The notes: a model not told the origin generated them from the letters alone. Positions 7,954 to 16,890 are shown, counted from the stretch's first letter. The stretch: DNA of 64,000 nucleotides from Chloroflexota bacterium (GCA_026706485.1 JAPOYR010000012.1:91717-155716); one strand, 5' to 3'. A program made the numbers and translations.

Positions 7954-9114
7954 ATGGCCGCCGTGACGCTGCGCTGTCCGGCCTGCGCAATTGATATTCC
8001 GTGGGACGCCGCGCTGTTGGCATGCCCGCGCTGCGACGGGCTGCTTGACGCGGCCAAAGACTTGCCGAAGCTGACCCGTGACATTCAGCCGCTTATCGAC
8101 CAGGGCGCGCCGGGCGTCTGGCGCTACCGGCCCGCGCTGGCGTTGCCCGGCGACGCGCCCCTCCTGACGATGGGCGAGGGACGCACGCCGGTGGTGGAAC
8201 TTGCGACCTGGGGCGGCGGTCACGGGTTGAGCCAGTGCCGCGCGAAGCTCGAATTCATGGCCCCGACCGGGTCGTTCAAGGACCGCGGCGCGGCGCCGGT
8301 GATCGCTTCGCTCAAGGCCCAGGGCGTCGCCAAGATCGTCGAAGACTCGTCGGGCAACGCGGGCGCCGCCATGGCGGCCTACGCCGCGCGCGCCGGGCTG
8401 TCCGCCGACATCTACGTGCCCGCCGCGGCGCCCGCGGGCAAGCTGGCGCAGATCGCCCAGTACGGTGCCACGGTGCACCCCGTGGAAGGCACGCGCGAGG
8501 ACGTAGGCGACGCGGCGGCCCTCGCCGCGCAGGCGCCCGGTGCGGCATACGCCTCGCACAGCCGCCATCCGGCATTCCTCGAAGGCACGAAGACATTTGT
8601 GCTTGAGTTGCTCGAGGACGGCGTGCGCGCCCTGCCGCAACACCTCGTGGTTCCGGTGGGCAACGGCGGGCTGATCCTCGGCGCGCACAAGGCGCTGACC
8701 GAACTGCGGCAAGCCGGATTGCATTTTCGGATGCCGCGCCTGCACATCGCCCAGGCGGCGGCCTGCCAGCCGCTGGTGCAGGCGTACAACACGGGCGCCG
8801 CCGAACCGGTTGCCGTCGAACGCCGGCCGACCATCGCCGGCGGCATCGACGTGGCCGTCCCCGCCCGCGGCGCAGCCGTACTCCAGGCCGCCCGCGACAC
8901 CGGAGGCAGCGCCGTGGCGGTGGGCGAGGACGAGATCGCGGCGACCCGTTCCGCCCTGGCTCGCGACGAGGGCCTGTTCGTCGAGGCGACGTCAGCCGCC
9001 GCGTTCGCCGCCGCCGCGCAACTGCGCGCCAAGGACGCCATTGCCGCCGAAGACGCCGTGCTCATTGCCGCCACCGGCAGCGGCCTCAAGGACCCGCCGC
9101 CACAGCAGGCCTAA
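7954..9114 (+). CDS. Threonine synthase-like PLP enzyme (first copy)
   Basis: A 386-aa fold-type II PLP enzyme. An N-terminal zinc-ribbon-like CPAC...CPRC (residues about 9-30) precedes the catalytic domain. The PLP lysine lies in PTGSFKDRG (about residue 105), SSGNAGAA binds the cofactor phosphate region, and VPVGNGGLILG is the glycine-rich loop. The family converts O-phosphohomoserine to threonine. A second, less canonical paralog lies at 52024-53271 under a SAM riboswitch, so this copy is the better candidate for housekeeping threonine synthesis, although that is inference. Confidence 0.87.
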   Translation: MAAVTLRCPACAIDIPWDAALLACPRCDGLLDAAKDLPKLTRDIQPLIDQGAPGVWRYRPALALPGDAPLLTMGEGRTPVVELATWGGGHGLSQCRAKLEFMAPTGSFKDRGAAPVIASLKAQGVAKIVEDSSGNAGAAMAAYAARAGLSADIYVPAAAPAGKLAQIAQYGATVHPVEGTREDVGDAAALAAQAPGAAYASHSRHPAFLEGTKTFVLELLEDGVRALPQHLVVPVGNGGLILGAHKALTELRQAGLHFRMPRLHIAQAAACQPLVQAYNTGAAEPVAVERRPTIAGGIDVAVPARGAAVLQAARDTGGSAVAVGEDEIAATRSALARDEGLFVEATSAAAFAAAAQLRAKDAIAAEDAVLIAATGSGLKDPPPQQA

Positions 9115-9386
9115 GCCGCCGTGTGCCGGTGCGGCCAAGTCTCGAGCATTAGCAGTTGTTGGCGTCTTGCTTGCGGAACCCGGTGTGTCATTCCGAGCGG
9201 AGCGAGGAATCTAAGACTCACGATCTCGGGTTCCGGGATGAAGCACTAAAGCCCCGGATCCGGATCCCCACTGAAGGCCGACGCTCGGGAATACCAAGGG
9301 CGGCCGTGTCACGAGCGGCTTGATTCGCCGCCTGCCCTGAGTTCACCGAGGGGACGAACGGGCCGGTTCCGGGAAGCGCCGAAGAG
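9115..9386. repeat. Non-coding gap with dispersed repeat (CATTCCGAGCGGAGCGAGGAATCT)
   Basis: The 272-nt gap has no credible gene. At 9188-9211 it carries an imperfect palindrome of the type CATTCCGAGC...GAGGAATC, a dispersed element found in many bacterial genomes. A second copy is not obvious in this window. Confidence 0.5.
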
Positions 9387-9881
9387 TCAGTAGGCCCGGC
9401 GCTTCGCCCGCGCCGCGCGCCGCGCCTCCTTGGCCTCCGGGCTGTGTGCGGCCTCGTGGGCCGCGATCAGGTCCTCGGGCGTCACCCGCGCCACGGCCTC
9501 GCCGATCACGTCCAGCGCCGCGTCGTCGGCGCGCCGAAACCGCACGCACGACTTGCCCATGTTCAGCTTCTTGCCCGCTTCCGCGTACGCCGCCACGAAC
9601 CAGTCCGTCAGCTCCTGGCTGGCGTAGAGCCCGTGCAGATAGACCGAGATGTGCCGCTTCTGCGACGCCAGGGCCACCGAGCCCAGCGCCTGGCCGTTGT
9701 AAGTGTTGGGAAAGCGCTCCAGCGGGATCGCGTAGCCGATCATGCCGTACTGCATGGTCTCCTCGAACCCGTCGGGCAGGTTGGCCAGGATCGTCTCCCG
9801 CACCCGCGCCACGTCCGCCCGCCGATCGTCCGGCAGCTCGGCCAGGTATTGCTCAACCGTCGTCGCACTGCTTGAGACCAT
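9387..9881 (-). CDS. DUF1801 domain protein
   Basis: A 164-aa protein with a YdhG-like DUF1801 domain: VEQYLAELPDDRRADVARVR at the N-terminus, then LPDGFEETMQYGMIGYAIP, then a hydrophobic core (VALASQKRHISVYLHGLY) and a GKSCVRFRRADD strand. The tail is arginine/alanine-rich (RRAARAKRR), perhaps nucleic acid-contacting. The fold is related to iron/heme-binding frataxin-like or steroidal folds, but no activity is established. It is monocistronic and convergent with the preceding gene. Confidence 0.86.
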   Translation of the reverse strand: MVSSSATTVEQYLAELPDDRRADVARVRETILANLPDGFEETMQYGMIGYAIPLERFPNTYNGQALGSVALASQKRHISVYLHGLYASQELTDWFVAAYAEAGKKLNMGKSCVRFRRADDAALDVIGEAVARVTPEDLIAAHEAAHSPEAKEARRAARAKRRAY

Positions 9882-10127
9882 GGGCTCGTTTCCTCCGGGT
9901 CAGGCGAGCAATGCCACGACCATATGGGCTGGATAGCGTAGCGCCGGCGGCTTCGACACACGGGCCAGGTCCAGCGTCATCGCCCGGTTTGGCCGGCGCC
10001 AGTCTCACCGGTGTCCGGCGGACCGAGTGCGATACTACCTGGGTTCCGCTGTCATCCGCGGCAGCACCATGTATCGATTGATCCCGCCCCCTGGACCGCC
10101 CAGACCCCGCCCCGGATCGAGGATGCC

Positions 10128-11816
10128 GTGGCCCTGATGAGCGGCGGCGAGGCGCTGGTGGAGTCCCTCGTCCGCGAAGGCGTCGATGTCGTCTTTGGCA
10201 TTCCCGGCATTCACATGTCCGGCATCATGGCCGCCCTGCGGGACGAGCCCCGCATCCGCCTGATCACCACTCGACACGAGCAGGCCTGCGCCCACATGGC
10301 CGATGGCTATGCCCGCGTCTCCGGCAAGCCGGGTGTCGTCCTCGTTGTGCCGGGCGCTGGGGTGTACAACGCCGCCAGCGGCCTGGCCACCGCCTACGCT
10401 CGGTCCTCGCCCGTCCTCGCCATTGCCGGCCAGATCCCGCGCGGTCAGATCGGCGGGGGCTCAGGCAGCTATCACGAAGTTCTCGACCAGGGGTCCATCG
10501 TCGAGCCCGTCACCAAGTGGCGGCGGCAGGCGCTCACGCCGCGGGAAATCCCGGACGCCGTTTCCGAAGCGTTCCGCCAGATGCGCACCGGCCGCCCCCG
10601 CCCCACGTTGATTGAGATTCCGCCCGAGGCAGGCGTTGAGCGCGACGATGTCGTGCTGCGCGATCCGGTGTCGATTCCGCGCCTCGTACCGAGCTCCGAC
10701 CAGTTGCGCGAGGCCGCCCGCGTCATCGCGGAGTCTCGCCTGCCCCTCATCTACGCCGGCGGCGGCGTGGCCCTATCGGACGCCGAATCCGACCTCGTGG
10801 ATTTCGTCGAGTCCACGAACATCCCCGTCATCACCTCCGCGGGCGGCAAGGGCGCCATTCCCGACCGCCACCCGCTCTCCTACGGCTCATGCTTCGCCCC
10901 TTGGGGCGAGCACGACGAGATGAACGAGCTCTTCGAGGTGATGCAGGCCGCCGACGTCGTCATCGGCATCGGCGCTCGCTTCTCGCTGGGGAATCCCGCC
11001 CGCGAGGACTCCACCCTCATCAACATCAACATCGATGACGCCGAAATCGCGAGCGTCCACGCCAACACGCTTCCCCTTCACGGCGACGCCAAGGCCACGA
11101 TCGAATCCCTGCTTCCCCTCCTGCTCAAAGCCGGCGCCGCCGATCGGCCCTCGCCCATCGAGGCCGTCGCCGCTGCCCGCCGCCTGATCGCCTACGCCGA
11201 CATCCGGCGCCAGGAGCCGCAGTACCCAATCCTCGAATCCATCCAACGCAGCATTCCCGAGGACGCCCACATCGTCTGGGACGTCACCCAGTTCGGCTAC
11301 TACGCCCGCACCCACTATCAGGTCAATTGCCCCAAGACGTTCATCGACAGTGGCTACTCCTTTAACCTCGGATTCGGTGTCCCCACCGCCCTGGGGGCCA
11401 AGGTGGCGCACCCCGAGCGCCACGTCCTTTGCGTCAGCGGCGACGGCGGATTCCTGTTCAACGCGGTAGAGCTCGCCACCGCCGTGCAATACGGGATCAA
11501 CGTCATCACCGTCGTCTTCCGCGACGACGCGTATGGCAACGTCGGGCGTGATCTCGATGAGCTATTTGGCGGGACCTACGAGACGGACTTGCACAATCCC
11601 GACCTCGTCGCGTTCACCGAATCCTTCGGTGCCGTTGGACTGCGCGCCGGCGATCCCACGGAGCTGGAAACCCTGCTCCCGCACGCCCTCGGATGTCAGG
11701 CCCCGGTGGTCATCGACATCCCCATTGGAAACATGCCGCTTCCCCGTGGCAAGTTCATGTCCGTGGCTGTGGCGCTCCCCTGGAATCGCCCCCAGGAAGG
11801 CCTGATTTCAGACTAA
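10128..11816 (+). CDS. Thiamine pyrophosphate-dependent enzyme, acetolactate synthase-like
   Basis: A 562-aa protein with the three TPP-enzyme domains: an N-terminal pyrimidine-binding domain with the activating glutamate in RHEQACAHMADGYAR, a central domain (residues about 190-320), and a C-terminal PP domain with the GDGGF...N metal motif (SGDGGFLFNAVELAT with a downstream Asn in DDAYGN). No regulatory subunit gene follows, and branched-chain genes are absent, so it is more likely a catabolic 2-ketoacid decarboxylase or carboligase than IlvB. GTG 10128 has GAGG five bases upstream; ATG 10137 is an alternative start. Confidence 0.88.
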   Translation: MALMSGGEALVESLVREGVDVVFGIPGIHMSGIMAALRDEPRIRLITTRHEQACAHMADGYARVSGKPGVVLVVPGAGVYNAASGLATAYARSSPVLAIAGQIPRGQIGGGSGSYHEVLDQGSIVEPVTKWRRQALTPREIPDAVSEAFRQMRTGRPRPTLIEIPPEAGVERDDVVLRDPVSIPRLVPSSDQLREAARVIAESRLPLIYAGGGVALSDAESDLVDFVESTNIPVITSAGGKGAIPDRHPLSYGSCFAPWGEHDEMNELFEVMQAADVVIGIGARFSLGNPAREDSTLININIDDAEIASVHANTLPLHGDAKATIESLLPLLLKAGAADRPSPIEAVAAARRLIAYADIRRQEPQYPILESIQRSIPEDAHIVWDVTQFGYYARTHYQVNCPKTFIDSGYSFNLGFGVPTALGAKVAHPERHVLCVSGDGGFLFNAVELATAVQYGINVITVVFRDDAYGNVGRDLDELFGGTYETDLHNPDLVAFTESFGAVGLRAGDPTELETLLPHALGCQAPVVIDIPIGNMPLPRGKFMSVAVALPWNRPQEGLISD

Positions 11817-11854
11817 GCGACCGGCGCGGGTCTGCCGTCAACCGGGGACCGGGG

Positions 11855-12985
11855 CTAGCGCCGAGCGGTGGCAGCCTCGGGAAGCGGCAGCGGGTGGTGG
11901 TCCTCCTCGGGATACTGCTGGAAGAGTTGGCCCCACGGCCCGCGCAGCGCTTCGGTCACTCGCCGGCGACCGTGCACGTTCCACCAGTAGACATCGTGAT
12001 AGGCACGGGACGCCGCGTAGGACCAGGGCGCGATGACCGTGCGCAGCAGCAGCCGCTCCAGGGGCTTCAGCGGTCCCCAATAGATGAGCTTCTGGCCCCG
12101 GCTGGCAAACGTCTCGCGGGCCGTGCGGGCCTTCCAGCTCACGGCATCGGGGTCCACGCCCACCACGTCGATCTCGCGCGCGTCGGCCGTGCCCAGCCCG
12201 GCTTCGTGCGCCAGCCGCAGGAACGGAATCTCGAACGGGTCCAGGCCCATCAACCGGGCGATGGTGGCGTCCACGGCGACCTGATCGGCGCCGGCCAGCA
12301 TCAGGCCGCGCTCGTACACGTCCATGCAGCGCGGCCCGGGGCCTTCGCCGATGAACGTGCCGTCCACCACGGCGAAGACGCTGTGGTGAATCTCCTTCTG
12401 AATCGTCAGCAGGTCCACCAGCGTCTCGTGGATCGTGGCGTGGCAGAAGTGGCGCTTTTCGAAGAGCAGGCCGCCAAACGCATTCTTCATGGCCCCGGTG
12501 ATGGTGGTGAACACGTGCGTCTTCATGGTCGGTAGGTGGATGATGTTCGTGCCGATCAGTCGCTCGGGAATGCGCACGCCTTCGGGATACACGTCGTGCA
12601 ACGTGAGCATCCGGCCCTGCGGCTCATAGCGCACCCAGCGCTCGTCCTCGTAAAGGTGCACGTTGCGCACGCCATGCGCCGCCAGCACCGGGCGGTGCTT
12701 GTTCACGCGCTCGCCCACGCGGGCGCTCACCACCACGGTGCGGTTGTGCGCGCCGAAGAGCGTCTCCACGGGGAAACCGTCGGCCAGCAGCGTGCGCGTC
12801 ACGCCGTCGAGCTGCCAAGGCGCGGTGGAGCAGGCCGGATACCAGTGGTGCCAGGAAATGTTGATCTTGAGCGCGGTTTCGGCCGCGGGGTCCAGGTGGT
12901 CGCGGTATCCGGCGCGGCGCATCGCGTCGGCGACGTCGTCGAGGACGGTTTCGGGCTGGGTACGAACCAGCGCGACGGTGCTCAC
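11855..12985 (-). CDS. DUF362 domain protein
   Basis: A 376-aa protein of the DUF362 family: KINISWHHWYPACSTAPWQL near residue 40, the hallmark HLPTMKTHVFTTITGAMKNAFGGL near 150-170, and a DGTFIGEGPGPRC segment. Family members are often tied to iron-sulfur chemistry, but no CxxCxxC cluster motif is present here and the function is unknown. It is the last gene of a tight minus-strand operon with an enolase-superfamily dehydratase and a RibD-like reductase (9 nt and 1 nt spacers), pointing to a shared catabolic role. Confidence 0.86.
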   Translation of the reverse strand: MSTVALVRTQPETVLDDVADAMRRAGYRDHLDPAAETALKINISWHHWYPACSTAPWQLDGVTRTLLADGFPVETLFGAHNRTVVVSARVGERVNKHRPVLAAHGVRNVHLYEDERWVRYEPQGRMLTLHDVYPEGVRIPERLIGTNIIHLPTMKTHVFTTITGAMKNAFGGLLFEKRHFCHATIHETLVDLLTIQKEIHHSVFAVVDGTFIGEGPGPRCMDVYERGLMLAGADQVAVDATIARLMGLDPFEIPFLRLAHEAGLGTADAREIDVVGVDPDAVSWKARTARETFASRGQKLIYWGPLKPLERLLLRTVIAPWSYAASRAYHDVYWWNVHGRRRVTEALRGPWGQLFQQYPEEDHHPLPLPEAATARR

Positions 12986-12994
12986 GATGGGCTG

Positions 12995-13747
12995 CTACTC
13001 GCTGTAAGGGATGGGGTTGGGTACACGGTAGCGCAGGAAAACCTCGCCCTGGCATTGGGTCACGCTGACCAGGTCGAGCGATAGGACGTCCTCCGGGTCC
13101 AGCGCGCGCTCGCCTTCGACTGCCGTGCGCGGCCGCGGCTCGCCGATGATCGACGGCGTCACGGTGATGAAAAAGTCGTCCACCAGGCCGGCCCGCAGCA
13201 TGTGCGCGTTGAGAATCGCGCCGCCCTCGCACACCATCCGCCGGACGCCTCGCTCGCTGGCCAGGTAGGCGGCGAGCGCCGGCAGATCGACCGCCGTGTC
13301 GCCCAGCCACACAATCTCCGCAACTTCGGCGAGCGCCGGGTCCACGACGGCGGCTTCGTGCGTCACCACGATTGGCCGCAGCGGGTAACGCCGGCGCCGG
13401 AACACTCGGTCCGCGGGATTGATCTGGGCGGAGTTGGTCACGATCACGAACAGCGGCGGCTCTTTGAGGCCGCGCTGCCGCCGCATGCGCTGGAGCTCAT
13501 CGCTCCACAGGTACCGGTCCAGCCCCATGCCCAGCGTCCGCGCGCCGTGCAGCACGGCGTCGAAGTGGATTCGAAACCGGCGAAACGTGCGCTGGTCGGC
13601 CTCGCCGCCGATCGGCCAGTAGGCGTCGGTTGGGCCCTTGATGGCGCCGTCCAGCGTCATCACCATCTGGATCGCCGTGTACGGACGGCGGGTGCCGGCG
13701 GGCAGGTCGAGATCGTCGTAGATCCCGCCCAATTCCTCCGCCGCCAC
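12995..13747 (-). CDS. RibD C-terminal (dihydrofolate reductase-fold) oxidoreductase
   Basis: A 250-aa protein of the RibD_C fold: YTAIQMVMTLDGAIKGPTDA at the start, FDAVLHGARTL for NADPH contact, MVCEGGAILNAHMLRAGLVDDFFITVTPSIIG at the C-terminal half. It lacks a deaminase domain and other riboflavin genes, so it is probably an NADPH-dependent reductase of a heterocyclic or sugar-derived substrate. It starts at GTG 13747, one base after the upstream gene's stop, which indicates coupling in the operon with the enolase-superfamily enzyme and the DUF362 protein. Confidence 0.84.
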   Translation of the reverse strand: MAAEELGGIYDDLDLPAGTRRPYTAIQMVMTLDGAIKGPTDAYWPIGGEADQRTFRRFRIHFDAVLHGARTLGMGLDRYLWSDELQRMRRQRGLKEPPLFVIVTNSAQINPADRVFRRRRYPLRPIVVTHEAAVVDPALAEVAEIVWLGDTAVDLPALAAYLASERGVRRMVCEGGAILNAHMLRAGLVDDFFITVTPSIIGEPRPRTAVEGERALDPEDVLSLDLVSVTQCQGEVFLRYRVPNPIPYSE

Positions 13748-13748
13748 C

Positions 13749-14900
13749 TCAGATTTCGGCCGGCGCGCCGTCCGAGTAGCGCAACAGGTCGGGCGGCGCG
13801 GCCGGACCCGCGGACTCCAGCGCCCGGGCCGCGGCCTCGTCGAGCGCGATGCCCAGACCCGGCGACGTGGGCGGCAAGGCGTAGCCGTCCTTGATTTTCA
13901 GGTCGCTCTCGAACAGCGCCTCGACCTCCGGCGCGAAGGGCCAGATCACCTCCTGGATCGCCGCGTTGTGCAGCGCGAAATCCAGGTGCAGGCTCGCCAT
14001 GGTGTTGACCGGGCTCTGGGGATTGTGCGGCGCCAGCTTGATCAGGTGCGCGTCGGCGGCCACGCCCATCTTCCAGACCTCGGTCAGCCCGCCCGCGTGA
14101 GCGATGTCCGGCTGCAGGTAGTCCACCAGCTCCTCGTCGATCACGGGCTGGGCGTCCCAGCGGTGCAGCAGCCGCTCGCCGGTGGCCAGCGGGACCCTCA
14201 CCGTCCGCCGGATGCGTCGCAGCGGCGCCACGGCTTCGGGCCGGGTCGGCTCCTCCAGGAAGTAGGGATCGAACGGCTCGAGCCGCCGCGCCAGGTCGAC
14301 GAACTCGTCGGGCCGCAGCCGCCCATGCGTCTCGATGAGTAAGTGAAACGCCTCGCCCACGAACTCGCGCGCGGCTTCGACGATTCGCTCCGCCCGGCGC
14401 AGGGCGGCGGGTACGTCCATGCCCCGCTCCTGCTCGTCGGCAGCCATCAGCGGCAGGAACTTGGCGGCGGTCCATCCCGCGTCGACCAGTGGACCGAAGG
14501 CGTCGGGGACCTCCTCGGGCGTGTTGGCGTGGCAGTGCGTATAGAGCGCCACGCGATCCCGCACCGGCCCTCCGAGCAGCCGGTGGATCGGCAGCCCCAG
14601 CGCCTGCCCGGCAATGTCCCACAGAGCCACGTCGATGCCGGCCAGCGCGCCCATCTGCACCGCGCCGCTGCGGCGTCGGTCGCTTAGAAACACTCGATGC
14701 CAGAGGTATTCGCGCCGCAGCGGGTCCTCGCCGACCACCAGCTCCGCAAAGTCCCGCAGCGCCTCGCGCACCGACCGCTCACGCCCCATCAGCGTCGCCT
14801 CGCCCAGACCGGTCAGCCCCGCATCCGTCCGCACCAGCACATACACATAGCTGCGCCCCGCCTGCGGAACGATGACGCTATCGACAGCCGTAATGCGCAT
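13749..14900 (-). CDS. Enolase-superfamily (mandelate racemase/GalD-like) sugar acid dehydratase
   Basis: A 383-aa protein with an N-terminal capping domain and a C-terminal barrel. Metal ligands are in IETHGR, LEEPTRPE and ATGERLLHR. LQPDIAHAGGLTE follows, and the KLAPHNPQSPVNT segment supplies the catalytic histidine seen in the D-galactonate/D-mannonate dehydratase subgroup. It would dehydrate an aldonic acid to a 2-keto-3-deoxy acid. Start is ATG 14900 (MRITAVDS); the longer reading lacks homology. It is first in a three-gene operon with RibD-like and DUF362 genes. Confidence 0.9.
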   Translation of the reverse strand: MRITAVDSVIVPQAGRSYVYVLVRTDAGLTGLGEATLMGRERSVREALRDFAELVVGEDPLRREYLWHRVFLSDRRRSGAVQMGALAGIDVALWDIAGQALGLPIHRLLGGPVRDRVALYTHCHANTPEEVPDAFGPLVDAGWTAAKFLPLMAADEQERGMDVPAALRRAERIVEAAREFVGEAFHLLIETHGRLRPDEFVDLARRLEPFDPYFLEEPTRPEAVAPLRRIRRTVRVPLATGERLLHRWDAQPVIDEELVDYLQPDIAHAGGLTEVWKMGVAADAHLIKLAPHNPQSPVNTMASLHLDFALHNAAIQEVIWPFAPEVEALFESDLKIKDGYALPPTSPGLGIALDEAAARALESAGPAAPPDLLRYSDGAPAEI

Positions 14901-14954
14901 GGTCACGAGGCGGCGCGGTCGAGTAGCAGGCAATCGCTCAACCGAGTCCCTCCA

Positions 14955-15341
14955 TCACACAGCTTGGATGGAGATGGGATATTGGCCCAGTCTCTTGTCC
15001 ATGGTCAGCAGCGTGATGTTCTCCACTTGGGCTTGCGCCATGAGGATCCGGTCGAAGGGGTCGTTGTGAATGAGTGGCAGGAGGCCGACCGCCAGCGCGT
15101 GTTCCGAGCGAATTGCAAGCTCGCTGTAGCCGTGTCGCCGCAGACCGTCGCGCAAGAGCCGCGGGTCCACACGAAGGCCGCTCCTACCGAGCGCGCGCTT
15201 GATGACGACCTCCCAGATGCTTGCCGTGCTGAACATCAACTCGGCGGCGGGATCGTCGAGGAGCTTCCGAGATTCCGGCGTCAACCGCGTCGGATCGCCC
15301 GCCGCCCACAGCAACACATGGGTATCTAGCAAGTACGTCAC
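14955..15341 (-). CDS. PIN-domain toxin, VapC-like
   Basis: A 128-aa PIN ribonuclease. Acidic residues are placed as in VapC: YLLDTHVLLWAAGD at the N-terminus, FSTASIWEVVIK (Glu) in the middle, and NDPFDRILMAQAQ with LLTMDKRL toward the end. Family members cleave RNA, often tRNA or rRNA. The gene overlaps the 3' end of the upstream gene by 4 nt, and that upstream product ends in an antitoxin-like peptide, so it is probably the cognate partner. No separate small antitoxin gene is present. Confidence 0.88.
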   Translation of the reverse strand: MTYLLDTHVLLWAAGDPTRLTPESRKLLDDPAAELMFSTASIWEVVIKRALGRSGLRVDPRLLRDGLRRHGYSELAIRSEHALAVGLLPLIHNDPFDRILMAQAQVENITLLTMDKRLGQYPISIQAV

Positions 15342-16201
15342 GCCACCGTCCCGAACATCTGCTCGATCTCGGGGCCGCCCATGCTGTCGAAGTCGTCGGG
15401 GACGTCGATTTGTCCGGCCATGAAACCCAGCCGGGCTGGCGCTGTTTCGTTCGGAACTTCAAGGCCAAACTCACGGCGCAGACGGTCATACACCTCTTGC
15501 GCCTCGGCACAGCCCCGCGCCACAGCCTCCTCCAACTGCTTCAAGTCCGCCCCGCCGTAGAGGAGGTCCACCGTATCGGCAATGAAATCCTCCACAAGAG
15601 GATCGCCGATGTCCTGCTGCACGGCCCACCGCCAAAACTTCGCCATGCGCTCATCGGCAGGGTGGGGATAGTCTTCTGGTTGCATGCCCGCAACCGCCCA
15701 CGGCCTGCCCAAGCGGAAGAAGGGATTGATCGAATCCTTGTAGGGCCACATTTGCAGCCCCGCCATGAGGGCCGCGCAAATGAACGCCCCGTTGGACGTA
15801 TAGCGGTTAGTCGGCGGCATCCCTTCATCTCCCTCACGACGCCTCCCACGCGCCCGAAAATACGACTCGACTTGGTGCTTGAGCCCGTAGCTCGAACGTT
15901 TCTGCGGGGCCGGTCCATCGAAATGACGCGCCCAGCCGCACCCCCGCAGTCGATAGCTCAGCGACACCCGCGCCTCGGCAAAGTACTCGAGCGTGTGGCG
16001 AATTCCCCCCTCGCAATCCCCGCCTGTCCGCAACTCATCCCGCGCGGCGTCCAATTCAATGGGGGTGTACTTCGAGAGTCCCAAGCCGTTCGCGTTGAGC
16101 AAGGGGTGCTCGTCGAGCACGCGCTCGCGTTCCGAATCGAAGAACCTTGGGTCCGAAAGCAGCCTGGCCGCCCGCAACCAGAGTCGCTGGCTCTTGGTCA
16201 T
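15338..16201 (-). CDS. Uncharacterised protein with a C-terminal antitoxin-like tail
   Basis: A 287-aa protein I do not recognise over residues 1-250. It is rich in aromatic and charged residues, with no membrane segment, and includes SRERVLDEHPLLN-like and NRYTSNGAFICAALMAGLQ segments and an acidic DIGDPLVEDFIADTVDLLYGGADL region. The last about 30 residues (GFMAGQIDVPDDFDSMGGPEI) strongly resemble the toxin-binding tails of Phd/VapB-type antitoxins, whose consensus is G.l.GkI.vPdDFD. It overlaps the PIN toxin gene by 4 nt in the usual antitoxin-first order. I infer a large fused antitoxin; the N-terminal domain could sense or bind something else. Confidence 0.7.
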   Translation of the reverse strand: MTKSQRLWLRAARLLSDPRFFDSERERVLDEHPLLNANGLGLSKYTPIELDAARDELRTGGDCEGGIRHTLEYFAEARVSLSYRLRGCGWARHFDGPAPQKRSSYGLKHQVESYFRARGRRREGDEGMPPTNRYTSNGAFICAALMAGLQMWPYKDSINPFFRLGRPWAVAGMQPEDYPHPADERMAKFWRWAVQQDIGDPLVEDFIADTVDLLYGGADLKQLEEAVARGCAEAQEVYDRLRREFGLEVPNETAPARLGFMAGQIDVPDDFDSMGGPEIEQMFGTVA

Positions 16202-16319
16202 GACAACCCCTAGGTGTTTGCGGAAATCCCGTGGGATTATACTTGACAGCTAGCCTTTAACGCGATCTCCCAGCGGTTTATCGGGCAAGGCCGGTGTCGC
16301 CGGCCGCGAGAACGTCGGC

Positions 16320-16595
16320 CTACCGCTTCTCGGTCAGCCGTCCGGACAGGTACTTGTGGATCACGCTGGACAGCAGCGTCTGGTAGGGAATCCCTTCTTC
16401 CCTGGCCCGCGCGTGCGCGAGGTTGAAGTCGCGCTCGGTGACTCGCAGGTTCACGCGCTTGGTCTTGTTGAACGTTTGGCGCGCCGCCTGACGCGCCGCG
16501 TGGATTTCGTCCTGAAGGTGAGGAACGGAGCGCAACTCGCCCCGCTCGAACTGATCGAGGATGTCCCGCTCTTCGGGGCTCAGCGCGTCGGTCAC
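16320..16595 (-). CDS. BrnA/CopG-like antitoxin
   Basis: A 91-aa protein. The C-terminal half (KRVNLRVTERDFNLAHARA then GIPYQTLLSSVIHKYLSGRL) is a ribbon-helix-helix DNA-binding domain of the CopG/BrnA type. The acidic N-terminal half (LSPEERDILDQFERGELRSV) would contact the toxin. It follows the BrnT-like toxin gene with a 4-nt overlap, the toxin-first order typical of brnTA. It should neutralise the toxin and repress the operon. Confidence 0.86.
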   Translation of the reverse strand: MTDALSPEERDILDQFERGELRSVPHLQDEIHAARQAARQTFNKTKRVNLRVTERDFNLAHARAREEGIPYQTLLSSVIHKYLSGRLTEKR

Positions 16596-16879
16596 GATGG
16601 CCGCCTCCTCCGATAGTCTCGCGTAGCCTTTCGGCTGGGAATGATCGTCTTCAGAAAGCGAGTGCCGTCGTCCTGCAGCACATGCGGCACGAGGTAGACG
16701 TAGGCGTCGATGTCCACGACGTAGATCATCTGCCCCGGGTAGCGATCCTGGTTCGGGTGCTCCAGCACGTCCATCAAGTCCCCTTGCTCAATGGCGGCGA
16801 CGACACTCTCGAATGAGACTCCCCGCTGCTCAATGAGCTGTCGATTCTTCTCCGTGCTCCAGTCGAAGCCGGCGCTCAT
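16592..16879 (-). CDS. BrnT-like ribonuclease toxin
   Basis: A 95-aa protein with the BrnT layout: FDWSTEKNRQLIEQRGVSFESVVAAI, then a central beta strand region (YPGQMIYVVDIDAYVYLVPHV) and a basic end (FLKTIIPSRKATRDYRRRR). BrnT is a RelE-fold ribonuclease that blocks translation. ATG 16879 is chosen; a GTG at 16906 would start inside the palindromic operator at 16891-16905. It overlaps the antitoxin gene downstream. Confidence 0.82.
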   Translation of the reverse strand: MSAGFDWSTEKNRQLIEQRGVSFESVVAAIEQGDLMDVLEHPNQDRYPGQMIYVVDIDAYVYLVPHVLQDDGTRFLKTIIPSRKATRDYRRRRPS

Positions 16880-16890
16880 GCTCCAATCAT

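Noticed and set aside
10128..11816. Biosynthetic acetolactate synthase (ilvB)
   Set aside because: No ilvN or other branched-chain genes are near, and a catabolic TPP enzyme fits the context as well.
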